Of a stretch of 32,049 bases of DNA, positions 1 to 8,280 are shown in pieces (the stretch's first letter is position 1; the number at the start of each line of letters is the position of its first letter). A program made the position numbers and the translations under genes. The stretch is from Bacteroidota bacterium (GTDB lineage Bacteria > Bacteroidota > Bacteroidia > Bacteroidales > Prolixibacteraceae). The stretch lies in assembly GCA_030684645.1 (NCBI GenBank), contig JAUXUF010000222.1, positions 1 to 32,049 of the forward strand. Reading direction: 5' to 3'. A model generated the notes under the pieces. That model saw only the letters and a program-made list of their open reading frames with translations. It was not told the DNA's origin and did no database searches.

Positions 1-1
1 A

Positions 2-1024
2 CTGAAAGCAGCTATTGAGAAGATACCGGGCGCCGATAATGTTCAGTTATCAGTAAAAGAAGGAAGCCCTGAATACAAGATTATCCCCGACAAAGATAAG
101 ATGCAGCGGTTGGGGTTAACAACTGCTTATGTCGGGTTAAATTTAAGGACTGCCTTTACTGGAAACGATGATGCCACCTTAACGGAAAATGGAACCGAAT
201 ACCCGGTTAGGATATGGTTAGATGATTTTGACCGGAAAAATTACGAAGACGTGCAACGCCTTTCCATCGTAAACCCAATGAACATCCCCATTGAGGTGTC
301 TCAATTTGCTGAAGTCCGGCAGGATAATTCGCCTTCATTGCTTGAAAGATTGGACAGGCAACCTTCCGTAACCATTACTTCCGAATCGTTTGGAAGGCCA
401 TCGGGAACCCTGGCTGACGAAGCAATCGCTTTTCTGAAAACGCAACCATTGCCCGAAGGGGTAAAATTAACCTGGGGGGCAGATATCAAAACGCAAGATG
501 AAAGTTTCGGGGCTTTGGGTTCTGTCCTTTTAATCTCGTTTATCCTGATTTACCTGATCATGGTAGCCCTTTATGATAGTTATATTTATCCCTTCGTGGC
601 TTTATTTGCCATACCGATGGCTGCCATTGGGGCCTTCCTTGCGTTAAACTTATCGTTAAACCATTTAACCTTGTTTGCACAGTTGGGATTAATCATGCTC
701 ATGGGATTGGTAACAAAAAATGCCATCCTGATCGTGGATTTTACCAACCAGCTAAAAGCCCAGGGCAAGCATTATAAAGAGGCATTAATCATTGCAGGGA
801 AAGAACGTATGCGCCCTATTTTAATGACCACGCTTGCTATGGCAATCGGTATGTTGCCCATTGCATTGGCCAAAGGTACAGCCAGCGAGTGGAAAAACGG
901 CTTGGCCTGGGTGATCATCGGTGGTTTGCTGTCGTCCATGATTCTGACTGTTTATTTAGTCCCGATGGTTTACTATGTGGTAGATCGTATTAAAGAGAAA
1001 GTCGCAAATAAAAAACATAAATAA
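2..1024 (+). CDS. RND efflux transporter, HAE1 (AcrB-like) type, C-terminal part
   Basis: This is the C-terminal 340 residues of an inner-membrane RND pump; the frame is open from base 2, so the gene starts before the window. It ends with the porter-domain tail and the second transmembrane bundle. Visible landmarks are the GLVTKNAILIVDF helix and RMRPILMT, both typical of the hydrophobe/amphiphile exporters (HAE1) rather than heavy-metal (HME) pumps. Such pumps use the proton gradient to export drugs, detergents or lipids together with a periplasmic adaptor and a TolC-like outer-membrane channel, presumably encoded upstream. The tail is Lys-rich and cytoplasmic. A TetR regulator lies 1.4 kb downstream and may control the group. 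The family call is secure; the substrate cannot be told. Confidence 0.93.
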   Translation: MKAAIEKIPGADNVQLSVKEGSPEYKIIPDKDKMQRLGLTTAYVGLNLRTAFTGNDDATLTENGTEYPVRIWLDDFDRKNYEDVQRLSIVNPMNIPIEVSQFAEVRQDNSPSLLERLDRQPSVTITSESFGRPSGTLADEAIAFLKTQPLPEGVKLTWGADIKTQDESFGALGSVLLISFILIYLIMVALYDSYIYPFVALFAIPMAAIGAFLALNLSLNHLTLFAQLGLIMLMGLVTKNAILIVDFTNQLKAQGKHYKEALIIAGKERMRPILMTTLAMAIGMLPIALAKGTASEWKNGLAWVIIGGLLSSMILTVYLVPMVYYVVDRIKEKVANKKHK

Positions 1025-1026
1025 AT

Positions 1027-1090
1027 AACCACATAGACACATAGTTCACATAGAAAAGATAAACTATGTTTTCTATGTGCCTATGTGGTT
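1027..1090. repeat. Imperfect palindrome built of (A)CATAG / CTATGTG units
   Basis: The left arm 1027-1044 (AACCACATAGACACATAG) pairs with 1073-1090 with one mismatch, and an inner ACATAG/CTATGT stem (1048-1053 with 1064-1069) closes around an A-rich loop. It sits directly after the RND stop codon and 14 bases before the next start. The short repeated CACATAG unit in both arms suggests a dispersed intergenic repeat family. It could also act as a transcript 3'-end hairpin. I see no second copy in this window. Confidence 0.6.
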
Positions 1091-1104
1091 AAATACTTAA
1101 ATAC

Positions 1105-1554
1105 ATGAATAAAATAATCATAATCCTTCAATCATTTTTGGTTATCGTGCTACTTTCTTCATTTAACAATCAAAAGGAAGAGACCTACGCATTAACAATT
1201 GAGGTGAACGAACTGCGAAATTCGAAAGGTACAGTGCTCTTTGCTTTGTACAATAGGGAAGATGCATTCCCCGATGAGCATTACAAAAAGTATTTCAAAA
1301 AACTTACCGGGAAGATAGTAAACGGGGCATCGACTGTAACATTCAAAAACCTGCCGGAAGGAAAATACGCGGTGAATATTTTGCACGATGAAAACAATGA
1401 CGGGAAAATTAAAAAAGGAATCATCTTACCCAAGGAGGGTATCGGTTTTTCCAATTTTCAATCCATTGGTTTTTCAAACCAGCCCTCTTTTGCAAAAGCG
1501 TCTTTTAACCTGCAGAGCAACAAAAAGATAAAGGTCAAAATCATATACCTGTAA
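1105..1554 (+). CDS. DUF2141 domain exported protein
   Basis: A 149-residue protein with an N-terminal hydrophobic segment (about residues 4-20) that looks like a signal peptide. The rest matches the DUF2141 pattern: an early LTIEVNELRNSKGTVLFALY strand pair, then a lone F/P-rich stretch, LPEGKYAVNILHDENNDGK, and a C-terminal PKEGIGFSN motif. DUF2141 proteins are small beta-sandwich periplasmic or outer-membrane-associated proteins of unknown function, common in Bacteroidota and Proteobacteria. Its stop codon is 3 bases before the start of the phospholipase-like gene, so the two are probably co-transcribed and may act together at the outer membrane. The family call is good; the function is unknown. 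Confidence 0.85.
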   Translation: MNKIIIILQSFLVIVLLSSFNNQKEETYALTIEVNELRNSKGTVLFALYNREDAFPDEHYKKYFKKLTGKIVNGASTVTFKNLPEGKYAVNILHDENNDGKIKKGIILPKEGIGFSNFQSIGFSNQPSFAKASFNLQSNKKIKVKIIYL

Positions 1555-1557
1555 CAC

Positions 1558-2457
1558 ATGAAACGATACTCACTTTTGATATTGATTCCCATATTTCTTG
1601 TCCTTTCAGTTTCCGGACAGGAAAGAGATTCGATACCCCAGATTGGGCTTTCAATAATATCTCAGGTAAACCAGGGAAATAGCTATATCACCTTCCCTAC
1701 TGATATTGGGAACATTGAACCACTCTGGTTCGAAGGGAACCTGATCCCGAATTTTTACATCAGGCAAAGTAAAAATTCCCGATTAATGGGAGTCCTTACA
1801 CCTCAAATTATCATCCGGATGTACCAGGAGAGATCATATCCTGTTCGTACCCCGAGTTATATGCCTCAAATAACATTGTACTATCGCTTAAAGAATAAAT
1901 CGAACTTGCGGACCCAAAATTTATTTGTGCGGTTTGCGCATCATTCCAACGGTCAGGACGGAGACTTTTATTTGGAAAACGGTGAACTAAATGTGAAGTC
2001 AGGAGATTTCGCAACCAATTATATCGAGCCTGGTTTTATCATAACGAACGTTAATAAACGACTAAATGCTTATCAGTTTTTTAAAACTTCTATTGAGATC
2101 CATCCCCCAGGTTATAGTAGCGATGAACTCGATGGAATTTACAGTAAAGTTCGCTGGCATACCGCAGCTTCCATCTTTAAACTTCCGAACGATAATAAAT
2201 TAATTGCAAATAAAGGGAATGCGTCAATATCGCTGAAAGGTGAAGCTACATGGATGTTTGGAGATGTGAACAATTGGGACAAGGTTTCATCAGACAGGCT
2301 TAACCTGAGACTTACTTTTTATTTTCACCCAAAGTTTCTGGAAGATGTCGGGCTATTTGTTCAGTTTTATCATGGTTTGGACTATTACAACATGTATTTC
2401 AGTCACAGGCTGGATGTTCTCCGGTTTGGGATAATGACCGAAAAACTAAGGTTTTAA
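1558..2457 (+). CDS. Outer-membrane phospholipase A1 (OMPLA/PldA)-like barrel
   Basis: 299 residues with a signal peptide (cleavage near residue 20, after VSG). The centre holds the OMPLA signature HHSNG at residues 128-132: His128 and Ser130 would match the catalytic His142 and Ser144 of the E. coli enzyme, with Asn131-Gly132 conserved and a candidate third residue (Asn154, in ATNYIE) further on. The C-terminal FVQFYHGLDYYNMYF and the final RFGIMTEKLRF fit the last barrel strands. OMPLA hydrolyses acyl chains of phospholipids that have reached the outer leaflet and needs calcium and dimerisation. Here it follows a DUF2141 gene and precedes a TetR regulator and two SAM-linked genes, hinting at a lipid-related operon. 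The call rests on the catalytic motif and the barrel pattern. Confidence 0.78.
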   Translation: MKRYSLLILIPIFLVLSVSGQERDSIPQIGLSIISQVNQGNSYITFPTDIGNIEPLWFEGNLIPNFYIRQSKNSRLMGVLTPQIIIRMYQERSYPVRTPSYMPQITLYYRLKNKSNLRTQNLFVRFAHHSNGQDGDFYLENGELNVKSGDFATNYIEPGFIITNVNKRLNAYQFFKTSIEIHPPGYSSDELDGIYSKVRWHTAASIFKLPNDNKLIANKGNASISLKGEATWMFGDVNNWDKVSSDRLNLRLTFYFHPKFLEDVGLFVQFYHGLDYYNMYFSHRLDVLRFGIMTEKLRF

Positions 2458-2467
2458 ATCTAAAAGT

Positions 2468-2965
2468 ATGGCAAATAATGAGTTAAGCACAGAAGCTAAG
2501 ATATTAGACGCTGCGGATAGCATCTTTCTGTTGTTCGGATATCATGGAACGACACTCCATCAAATTGCGACCAAAGCAGGTGTTAATACAGCGGCAATTC
2601 ACTACTATTTTCGCTCAAAAGAAAATATTTATGCTCTGGTTCTTAAGAATAACCTGAGCTTGCTTTCTGAGTTCCTGAATACGAAGGAGTATTGGCCAAA
2701 TCATGAATTCAAATCGTCTTTTTTTCGGGCAATCAATAAAAATATAAATATAGCCTATAATGTATGGTTTATTGTCAATGAAATCAAAGTCAATAATTTA
2801 CAGATTAACGAATTAATTAAAACAGATGAAGAGATCAATGGCCTGATTAATTCAATTTTTAATAACTCATCAAACCTTAAAATTATGAAAAGACTAATTA
2901 CTTTTCAATTTACTGAAATCATAAATCAGGATTTGAAAAACAATTTGATGCACAAATGCGAATGA
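2468..2965 (+). CDS. TetR/AcrR family transcriptional regulator
   Basis: A 165-residue protein, short for the family (usually about 190-210). Residues 8-58 form the TetR DNA-binding domain: KILDAADSIFLLFGYHGTTL, then the helix-turn-helix IATKAGVNTAAIHYYFRSKE. The C-terminal ligand-binding part is reduced and ends in a basic tail (NNLMHKCE). Such proteins usually repress efflux, lipid or stress genes and release DNA on binding a small molecule. It lies 10 bases after the phospholipase gene and 17 bases before cmoA, so it is inside the operon and may autoregulate it or the upstream RND pump. Strong family call; target unknown. Confidence 0.9.
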   Translation: MANNELSTEAKILDAADSIFLLFGYHGTTLHQIATKAGVNTAAIHYYFRSKENIYALVLKNNLSLLSEFLNTKEYWPNHEFKSSFFRAINKNINIAYNVWFIVNEIKVNNLQINELIKTDEEINGLINSIFNNSSNLKIMKRLITFQFTEIINQDLKNNLMHKCE

Positions 2966-2982
2966 CTAATAAGTAAAAATGT

Positions 2983-3708
2983 ATGAAAACAGATCAGGTA
3001 TTTAAAGCACCAATGGGGAAATCAACCGATTTTAAATTCGATGCACAGGTGGCTGATGTATTTAATGACATGGTTGGACGATCGGTTCCCTTTTATCTCG
3101 AAATGCAACGTATGATGTCAGAAATTATTCCTGATTGTACGCGACCAAATACATCAATCTATGATCTTGGTTGCTCTACAGGCACAACTCTTCTTTCCCT
3201 GGATAAGCTGCTGGATCAGACTGTCCGTTTTGTTGGTGTCGATTCTTCAGCAGAAATGATTGAAAACTCGCACAGCAACTTCAGAAATAATGGACTTACC
3301 CGTCCGTATGATATGATTACAGCCGATCTGTACAAACCTTTTGAGATTAAAAATGCATCGGTTGTGATCTTATGCCTGACACTTCAGTTTATACGGCCAC
3401 TTTACCGGCAGAAAATGCTTGAATCAATTTATCAACAAATGAATGATGGAGGGTGCTTGATTTTAATCGAAAAGATTCTGGCTGAAGATGCGAACATGAA
3501 CCGCCAGTTTATTAACTATTACTATGATTTGAAACGCCGTAATAATTACGATGAGATGGAAATCTCGCAAAAAAGGGAAGCTCTTGAAAATGTATTAATT
3601 CCTTATAAATTAAGTGAAAACCTGCAAATGCTGGCTGAAGCTGAATTTAGCAAAACCGAAGTATTTTTTAAATGGTACAATTTTGCAGGAATAATCGCAA
3701 TTAAATAA
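2983..3708 (+). CDS. cmoA: Carboxy-S-adenosyl-L-methionine synthase, CmoA type
   Basis: 241 residues, nearly the length of E. coli CmoA (247), and alignable along its whole length: FKAPMG start, FDAQVADVFNDMVGRSVPFY, the SAM loop IYDLGCSTGTT (residues 59-69), VDSSAEMIE, CLTLQFIRP, and MEISQKREALENV. Arg198 in that last motif matches Arg199 of E. coli CmoA, which binds the extra carboxylate and separates CmoA from ordinary methyltransferases. CmoA makes carboxy-SAM from SAM and prephenate; CmoB then uses it to carboxymethylate tRNA U34. No cmoB is present in the window; the next gene, 8 bases on, is a membrane methyltransferase. The enzyme assignment is strong; its use for tRNA is not shown by the context. 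Confidence 0.88.
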   Translation: MKTDQVFKAPMGKSTDFKFDAQVADVFNDMVGRSVPFYLEMQRMMSEIIPDCTRPNTSIYDLGCSTGTTLLSLDKLLDQTVRFVGVDSSAEMIENSHSNFRNNGLTRPYDMITADLYKPFEIKNASVVILCLTLQFIRPLYRQKMLESIYQQMNDGGCLILIEKILAEDANMNRQFINYYYDLKRRNNYDEMEISQKREALENVLIPYKLSENLQMLAEAEFSKTEVFFKWYNFAGIIAIK

Positions 3709-3716
3709 TCTGAGTT

Positions 3717-4391
3717 ATGGTGAAATTTGGAAATTGGGTTTTTCACAATCGCAACTGGTTTTTCGCTCTTTTTTATGCAACAATGTTCATTCCTTCTTCT
3801 GCCCTTTCGGAAAATGTGGGCGTTCAGATAGGGCTGGGTCTGGCAATATTTTTATTTGGAGTAATGTCCCGTGGTATTACAATTGGGTTGGAGTACATCG
3901 TTCGGGGTGGACTGTACAGGCAGATTTATGCCGACAAACTTGTCATTTCGGGCATATATAGCATTTGCAGAAACCCCATGTACTTTGGTAATATATTGAT
4001 ACTGATAGGAGTCGGTATTTTTGCAAATTCGGCGCTCTTTGTTTTCCTGACAATTCCCATCTTTATTTTTTTGTACGCTGCTATTATATTAGCAGAACAA
4101 TCATTTCTGGAAAATAAATTCGGAGAAGAATATAATCTTTACAAACAGAATGTCAATGCGATAATCCCTGATTTCACAAAAATAAAAGAAGCGTTTAAAG
4201 GTCAAAAATTCAATTTGAAAAAAGTGATCCGAAAAGAGTACAACTCTTTCTTTCTCTATCTTGGCGGATTGCTGCTTCTGTTGTTATATCAAAAACACAT
4301 CAGTTTGATTTACTTCTTAATTATTGGGGTAATATTGCTCGTCAGTTATTTAACCATTCGGTTTTTGAAGAAGAAAAACATGCTTGGATAA
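3717..4391 (+). CDS. ICMT/PEMT-like integral membrane methyltransferase
   Basis: 224 residues, mostly transmembrane helices. Residues 79-92 (SGIYSICRNPMYFGN) are the RHPxY-like SAM-binding motif of the isoprenylcysteine carboxyl methyltransferase / phospholipid methyltransferase superfamily, with Arg85-Asn86-Pro87 replacing the usual Arg-His-Pro. Residues 127-146 (EQSFLENKFGEEYNLYKQNV) give the second conserved block with the paired Glu. A C-terminal extension of about 70 residues adds a basic stretch and two more hydrophobic helices, which ordinary members lack. Family enzymes methylate lipids or lipid-like substrates at the membrane face. It follows cmoA by 8 bases, so it may use carboxy-SAM or SAM on a membrane substrate; this is inference. 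Confidence 0.82.
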   Translation: MVKFGNWVFHNRNWFFALFYATMFIPSSALSENVGVQIGLGLAIFLFGVMSRGITIGLEYIVRGGLYRQIYADKLVISGIYSICRNPMYFGNILILIGVGIFANSALFVFLTIPIFIFLYAAIILAEQSFLENKFGEEYNLYKQNVNAIIPDFTKIKEAFKGQKFNLKKVIRKEYNSFFLYLGGLLLLLLYQKHISLIYFLIIGVILLVSYLTIRFLKKKNMLG

Positions 4392-4433
4392 TCACACCAC
4401 AGGAGATGGGCTTAGAATAAACACACCAAAATC

Positions 4434-5236
4434 ATGACAACCAGAAACATACTGATAGTTTTCATTGCTGCTATTGCTTTACTCTCTTGTGATGGTATGT
4501 TTGACTACTCTCCCTACTTAATTGATTTTAGCGAAGAAAACAGAAATGTTAATCAACAAAATATCGGGAAATTAGCTAATCAGACAAAAGACGATACAAT
4601 TACAATTTTACTGGCGATACTCATCGTTGGTTTGATGAAACAGAAAAGTTTGTAGCAAAAGTAAATCAAAAACCATTTGTTGATTTCGTAATACACGTTG
4701 GTGATATAGCTGACTTTGGGTTACCCAAACAATATATATGGGGAAATTCGTATTTGCTTAAGTTGAATATCCCATATTTTGTTGTTGTTGGAAATCACGA
4801 TTTAGTTGGGAATGGCCTTACAGCTTACAACGAAATGTTTGGTCCTTTGGATTTTAGTTTCATTTATAACAAAGTGAAATTTATTTTTTTAAATACAAAT
4901 AGCCGGGAATTTCTATTCAACGGGAAGGTTCCCGACATACAGTGGCTTGATAATCAGTTAAAACCAAGCATGGAGTTTACGAAAGCTGTTGTGATTTTTC
5001 ATGTACCACCCATGCATGGAGATTTTGATACCTCACTGGATGAATCGTTTCATAACACCTTAATACGCTACAACAATGTTCTATTTACAGTTCACGGACA
5101 TTCGCATAACTTTGAAATTTACAAGCCTTATAATGATGACATTACCTGCGTAAATGTATATAGTATTGAATACAATAAATTTAATGTAATTAAAATATCC
5201 AATGATCAATTTGAAGTTACGACACTGGACTTTTAA
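4434..5236 (+). pseudogene. Calcineurin-like metallophosphoesterase lipoprotein, frameshifted
   Basis: Two frames together make one phosphoesterase. The first (from 4434) has a lipoprotein signal with lipobox LLSC at Cys19, then runs to a stop at 4653-4655. The rest lies in another frame from about 4610: GDTHRWFDE, HVGDIAD, VVVGNHDLVG, VIFHVPP and VHGHSHNFE, that is, all five metal-ligand motifs of the family in order. The switch falls at a run of four T at 4606-4609; five T would restore one frame (…ITIFTGDTHRW). No other damage is visible, so this is either a very recent mutation, a phase-variable homopolymer or a sequencing error. Substrate unknown; the product would sit in the periplasm or on the outer membrane. 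Confidence 0.8.
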
Positions 5237-5834
5237 AATAGTATTGATAATCTCTTTGTTGCATTTTGTCTCATTTGATGTTTACAGTCAGGAGTCACAA
5301 AATACTGATTCTACAAAGTATAAAAAGTATTTGCCCGACTATGTGAAAATGCAATTTGGCGGAGGTATTGGATTCATATCTGCAGGTATTGGATACAGCT
5401 TTTTTAAGGATAAATTAGATATAACCTATTTTTATGGTTATGTACCAAAATCTGTTTCAGTTGACGACCTGCACAGTGTAAGTTTACAATTAACTGCAAA
5501 ATTGATCCGGATTAAAGTCAATGAAAATATTGAATTAATACCATTGAATGTAGGGTGGTTTATTCATCATTCATTTGGCAAGGAATACTGGATAAAATTG
5601 CCTTCACATTATCCTGAAAAATATTACTGGTGGGCGCCGGGAAGAAATGCTGGAATATTTCTGGGAGGGGAAGTAAAAACAAAATTATTAAGCAATTATA
5701 CTCCTGCTTCAGGAACGGCATTCTATGTTCGTATGGGAAGCCGGGGATTATACCTGGCAAGTAAATTTGGAAACTCTTCAATCCCGTTAAAAGATATCGT
5801 AGAATTTGGTTTTGGAGTAGCAATTTATCGTTAA
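5202..5834 (+). CDS. Exported protein of unknown function, possibly a small outer-membrane barrel
   Basis: 210 residues that I do not recognise. Residues 11-29 form a signal peptide (hydrophobic core IVLIISLLHFVSF, then VYSQ). The mature part is rich in aromatic and alternating polar/hydrophobic stretches (MQFGGGIGFISAGIGYSFFK; VEFGFGVAIYR at the end), and the terminal aromatic-x-x-Arg pattern suits a small beta-barrel. The start at 5202 overlaps the phosphoesterase 3' end by 35 bases; no later in-frame Met precedes the signal core, which supports this start and suggests translational coupling. Confidence 0.6.
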   Translation: MINLKLRHWTFKIVLIISLLHFVSFDVYSQESQNTDSTKYKKYLPDYVKMQFGGGIGFISAGIGYSFFKDKLDITYFYGYVPKSVSVDDLHSVSLQLTAKLIRIKVNENIELIPLNVGWFIHHSFGKEYWIKLPSHYPEKYYWWAPGRNAGIFLGGEVKTKLLSNYTPASGTAFYVRMGSRGLYLASKFGNSSIPLKDIVEFGFGVAIYR

Positions 5835-5980
5835 CACATTAAACGAACATGCCGCTGGAAATAATTTTAAAGGTAGTGGCACAAAAAATGTATGATAATA
5901 GAGTTCAAAGTGGAATCCTCCTGGCATGGAGTTTCATCCGAACGTACAAATAATCAATTAATTAACACCGTTATTTAAGG

Positions 5981-8278
5981 ATGAAATACATAACACTTCT
6001 CTTTTCTTTATTCATTGCACCTTCAGCACTCCTGGCGCAATCTTTTACTATTAGCGGGTACATTAGCAATAAAAAGAATGGAGAAAGCCTGATTGGGGCT
6101 GTTGTCAAAGTAAAAAGTAATACAACAAACGGTAAAATAGGCAACGAATATGGATTTTACTCGCTTACATTACAGCAAGGAAACTATGAACTGGCGTTTT
6201 CCTTTATTGGCTATCAGGAGCAGTCTGTAAATCTTAATCTTACAGAAAATAAGACCCTCAATATAGGTTTGGAAGAGATTAGTACCAACCTCAGCGAAAT
6301 AGTTGTTTCGGCAAGCAAAGTGAATGAAAAAATCAGCCAGTCAAAAATGGGATTCGAAAAGGTTAATGTGGCTGCCATCAGTAAATTACCTGTACTTTTT
6401 GGCGAAAGGGATATATTGAAAACGATGCAATTGCTGCCGGGCGTCAAATCGGGTGGCGACGGTCAGAGTGGGTTTACAGTTCGGGGCGGTTCAATTGACC
6501 AGAACCTCATTCTGCTTGACGATGCCCCGGGTTACAATGCGTCTCATTTATTAGGCTTCTTTTCTACGTTTAATTCTGACGCCATTAAAGATGTAACGCT
6601 TTACAAAGGCACCGCGCCTGCCCAATTTGGAGGACGCATATCGTCGGTAGTTGATGTGAAAATGAACGAAGGCGACAATCAAAACTATGGTGTTAGCGGA
6701 GGCATTGGCTTAATTTCTTCCAAGCTAAACATTGAAGGGCCTGTACAAAAAGGTAAATCCTCGTTTCTGATCACCGGCAGAAGAACTTATGCTGATATTT
6801 TTCTGAAATTAACCGATCAGTTTAAAGACAACAATTTGTCTTTTTACGATCTGAATGCAAAATTCAACTATCGGTTTTCGGATAAAGACCGGCTTTTTGT
6901 TTCGGGTTATTTTGGACGGGACCGATTGGGCTTAAACAATCGTTTTGGCATCGATTGGGGAAACGCAACCGCTACTGCACGCTGGAACCACCTTTTTAAC
7001 AGCAAGTTATTTTCGAACACCTCTTTTATTTACAGCAATTACGACTATAATATTGACATTCAAAACAATGCCAATCCATTTTCTATCCTTTCACGAATTC
7101 GCGACTGGAACTTAAAACAGGAGTTTCAATATTTTCCCAATACCAAAAATGAATTAAAATTTGGCTATAACGTTATTTACCACACCATTACACCCGGTAA
7201 AATCACGAATAAAGAAAGTACCGACAATCCTTATCAGCTCCGAAATGGATTAGAATCGGCAATCTATGCAACCAACGACTGGCAGGCAACCCGGAGGATA
7301 AAGATTAATTATGGTCTTCGGTTAAGCAATTTTGTTGTACTGGGCAGAAGCGATTATTATTCGTTGGACGACGAAAAAAACATCACCGACACCATTAGGC
7401 AAAACAATCCGGTAAAAAGCTACCTGAATTTTGAGCCCCGTTTTTCGTTAAGCTATACACTGAATGAAAACAGTTCGTTGAAAGCGGCTTACACACGCAA
7501 TACCCAAAATCTGCACCTCATCACCAATTCTGTAACCACCAACCCTACTGACAAATGGATCATGAACACCAATATTATTAAGCCTGAAATTGGCGATCAG
7601 GTATCGCTTGGCTATTTTCATAATTTTAAAGAGAATATGTTTGAGTTTAGCGCTGAAACGTATTACAAATCAATGCAAAACCAAATTGACTATAAAGACA
7701 ATGCCGACGAACGGGCGCCTGTTATCGAAACACAATTGTTGTACGGCAAAGGCAGGGCTTATGGGTTGGAATTATTGCTCAAAAAGAACCAGGGAAGACT
7801 AACCGGTTGGGTGGGTTACACCCTTTCCCGAACCGAAAAGCAGATTGACGGCATCAATCAGAATGAATGGTATGCTGCCCGTCAGGACCGTACCCACGAT
7901 ATTTCTATTGTGACGATGTACAATATTTCAAAACGGTGGAATGTGTCGGCAGTATGGGTCTATCAAACAGGCAATGCGATAACTTTCCCGAGTGGAAAAT
8001 ACGAAGTGGCCGGACAAACCACCTGGCTTTATACCGAACGCAATGGCTACCGGATGCCAGCCTATCACCGGCTGGATTTGGGTGCAACCTACAAACTCAA
8101 AGAACGAAAACGTTTTAATTCGGAACTGTCGTTTAGCCTGTATAATGCTTATGGACATGAAAATCCCTACATCATTACGTTTGAAAAGAGCTCTGCAGAT
8201 CCTAATAAAACAGTTGCTATTCAAACTTCTTTGTTCAAATGGATACCTTCTATTTCCTGGAATTTTAAATTTAAATAA
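5981..8278 (+). CDS. TonB-dependent receptor with N-terminal carboxypeptidase-like domain
   Basis: 765 residues. A signal peptide ends near residue 19 (SALLAQ). Residues 22-100 are the CarboxypepD_reg-like domain (ISGYISNKKNGESLIGAVV … GFYSLTLQQGNYELAFSFIGY). The plug domain covers about 125-230 (GERDILKTMQLLPGV, FTVRGGSIDQNLILLDDAP, YKGTAPAQFGGRISSVVDV), followed by a 22-strand type barrel ending in an aromatic strand. It imports a scarce ligand across the outer membrane using TonB energy. It is followed 2 bases later by a DUF4249 lipoprotein, a pairing frequent in Bacteroidota. It is shorter than SusC proteins and lacks a SusD partner, so a metal chelate or peptide-like ligand is more likely than a glycan; that is inference. 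Confidence 0.93.
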   Translation: MKYITLLFSLFIAPSALLAQSFTISGYISNKKNGESLIGAVVKVKSNTTNGKIGNEYGFYSLTLQQGNYELAFSFIGYQEQSVNLNLTENKTLNIGLEEISTNLSEIVVSASKVNEKISQSKMGFEKVNVAAISKLPVLFGERDILKTMQLLPGVKSGGDGQSGFTVRGGSIDQNLILLDDAPGYNASHLLGFFSTFNSDAIKDVTLYKGTAPAQFGGRISSVVDVKMNEGDNQNYGVSGGIGLISSKLNIEGPVQKGKSSFLITGRRTYADIFLKLTDQFKDNNLSFYDLNAKFNYRFSDKDRLFVSGYFGRDRLGLNNRFGIDWGNATATARWNHLFNSKLFSNTSFIYSNYDYNIDIQNNANPFSILSRIRDWNLKQEFQYFPNTKNELKFGYNVIYHTITPGKITNKESTDNPYQLRNGLESAIYATNDWQATRRIKINYGLRLSNFVVLGRSDYYSLDDEKNITDTIRQNNPVKSYLNFEPRFSLSYTLNENSSLKAAYTRNTQNLHLITNSVTTNPTDKWIMNTNIIKPEIGDQVSLGYFHNFKENMFEFSAETYYKSMQNQIDYKDNADERAPVIETQLLYGKGRAYGLELLLKKNQGRLTGWVGYTLSRTEKQIDGINQNEWYAARQDRTHDISIVTMYNISKRWNVSAVWVYQTGNAITFPSGKYEVAGQTTWLYTERNGYRMPAYHRLDLGATYKLKERKRFNSELSFSLYNAYGHENPYIITFEKSSADPNKTVAIQTSLFKWIPSISWNFKFK

Positions 8279-8280
8279 GC

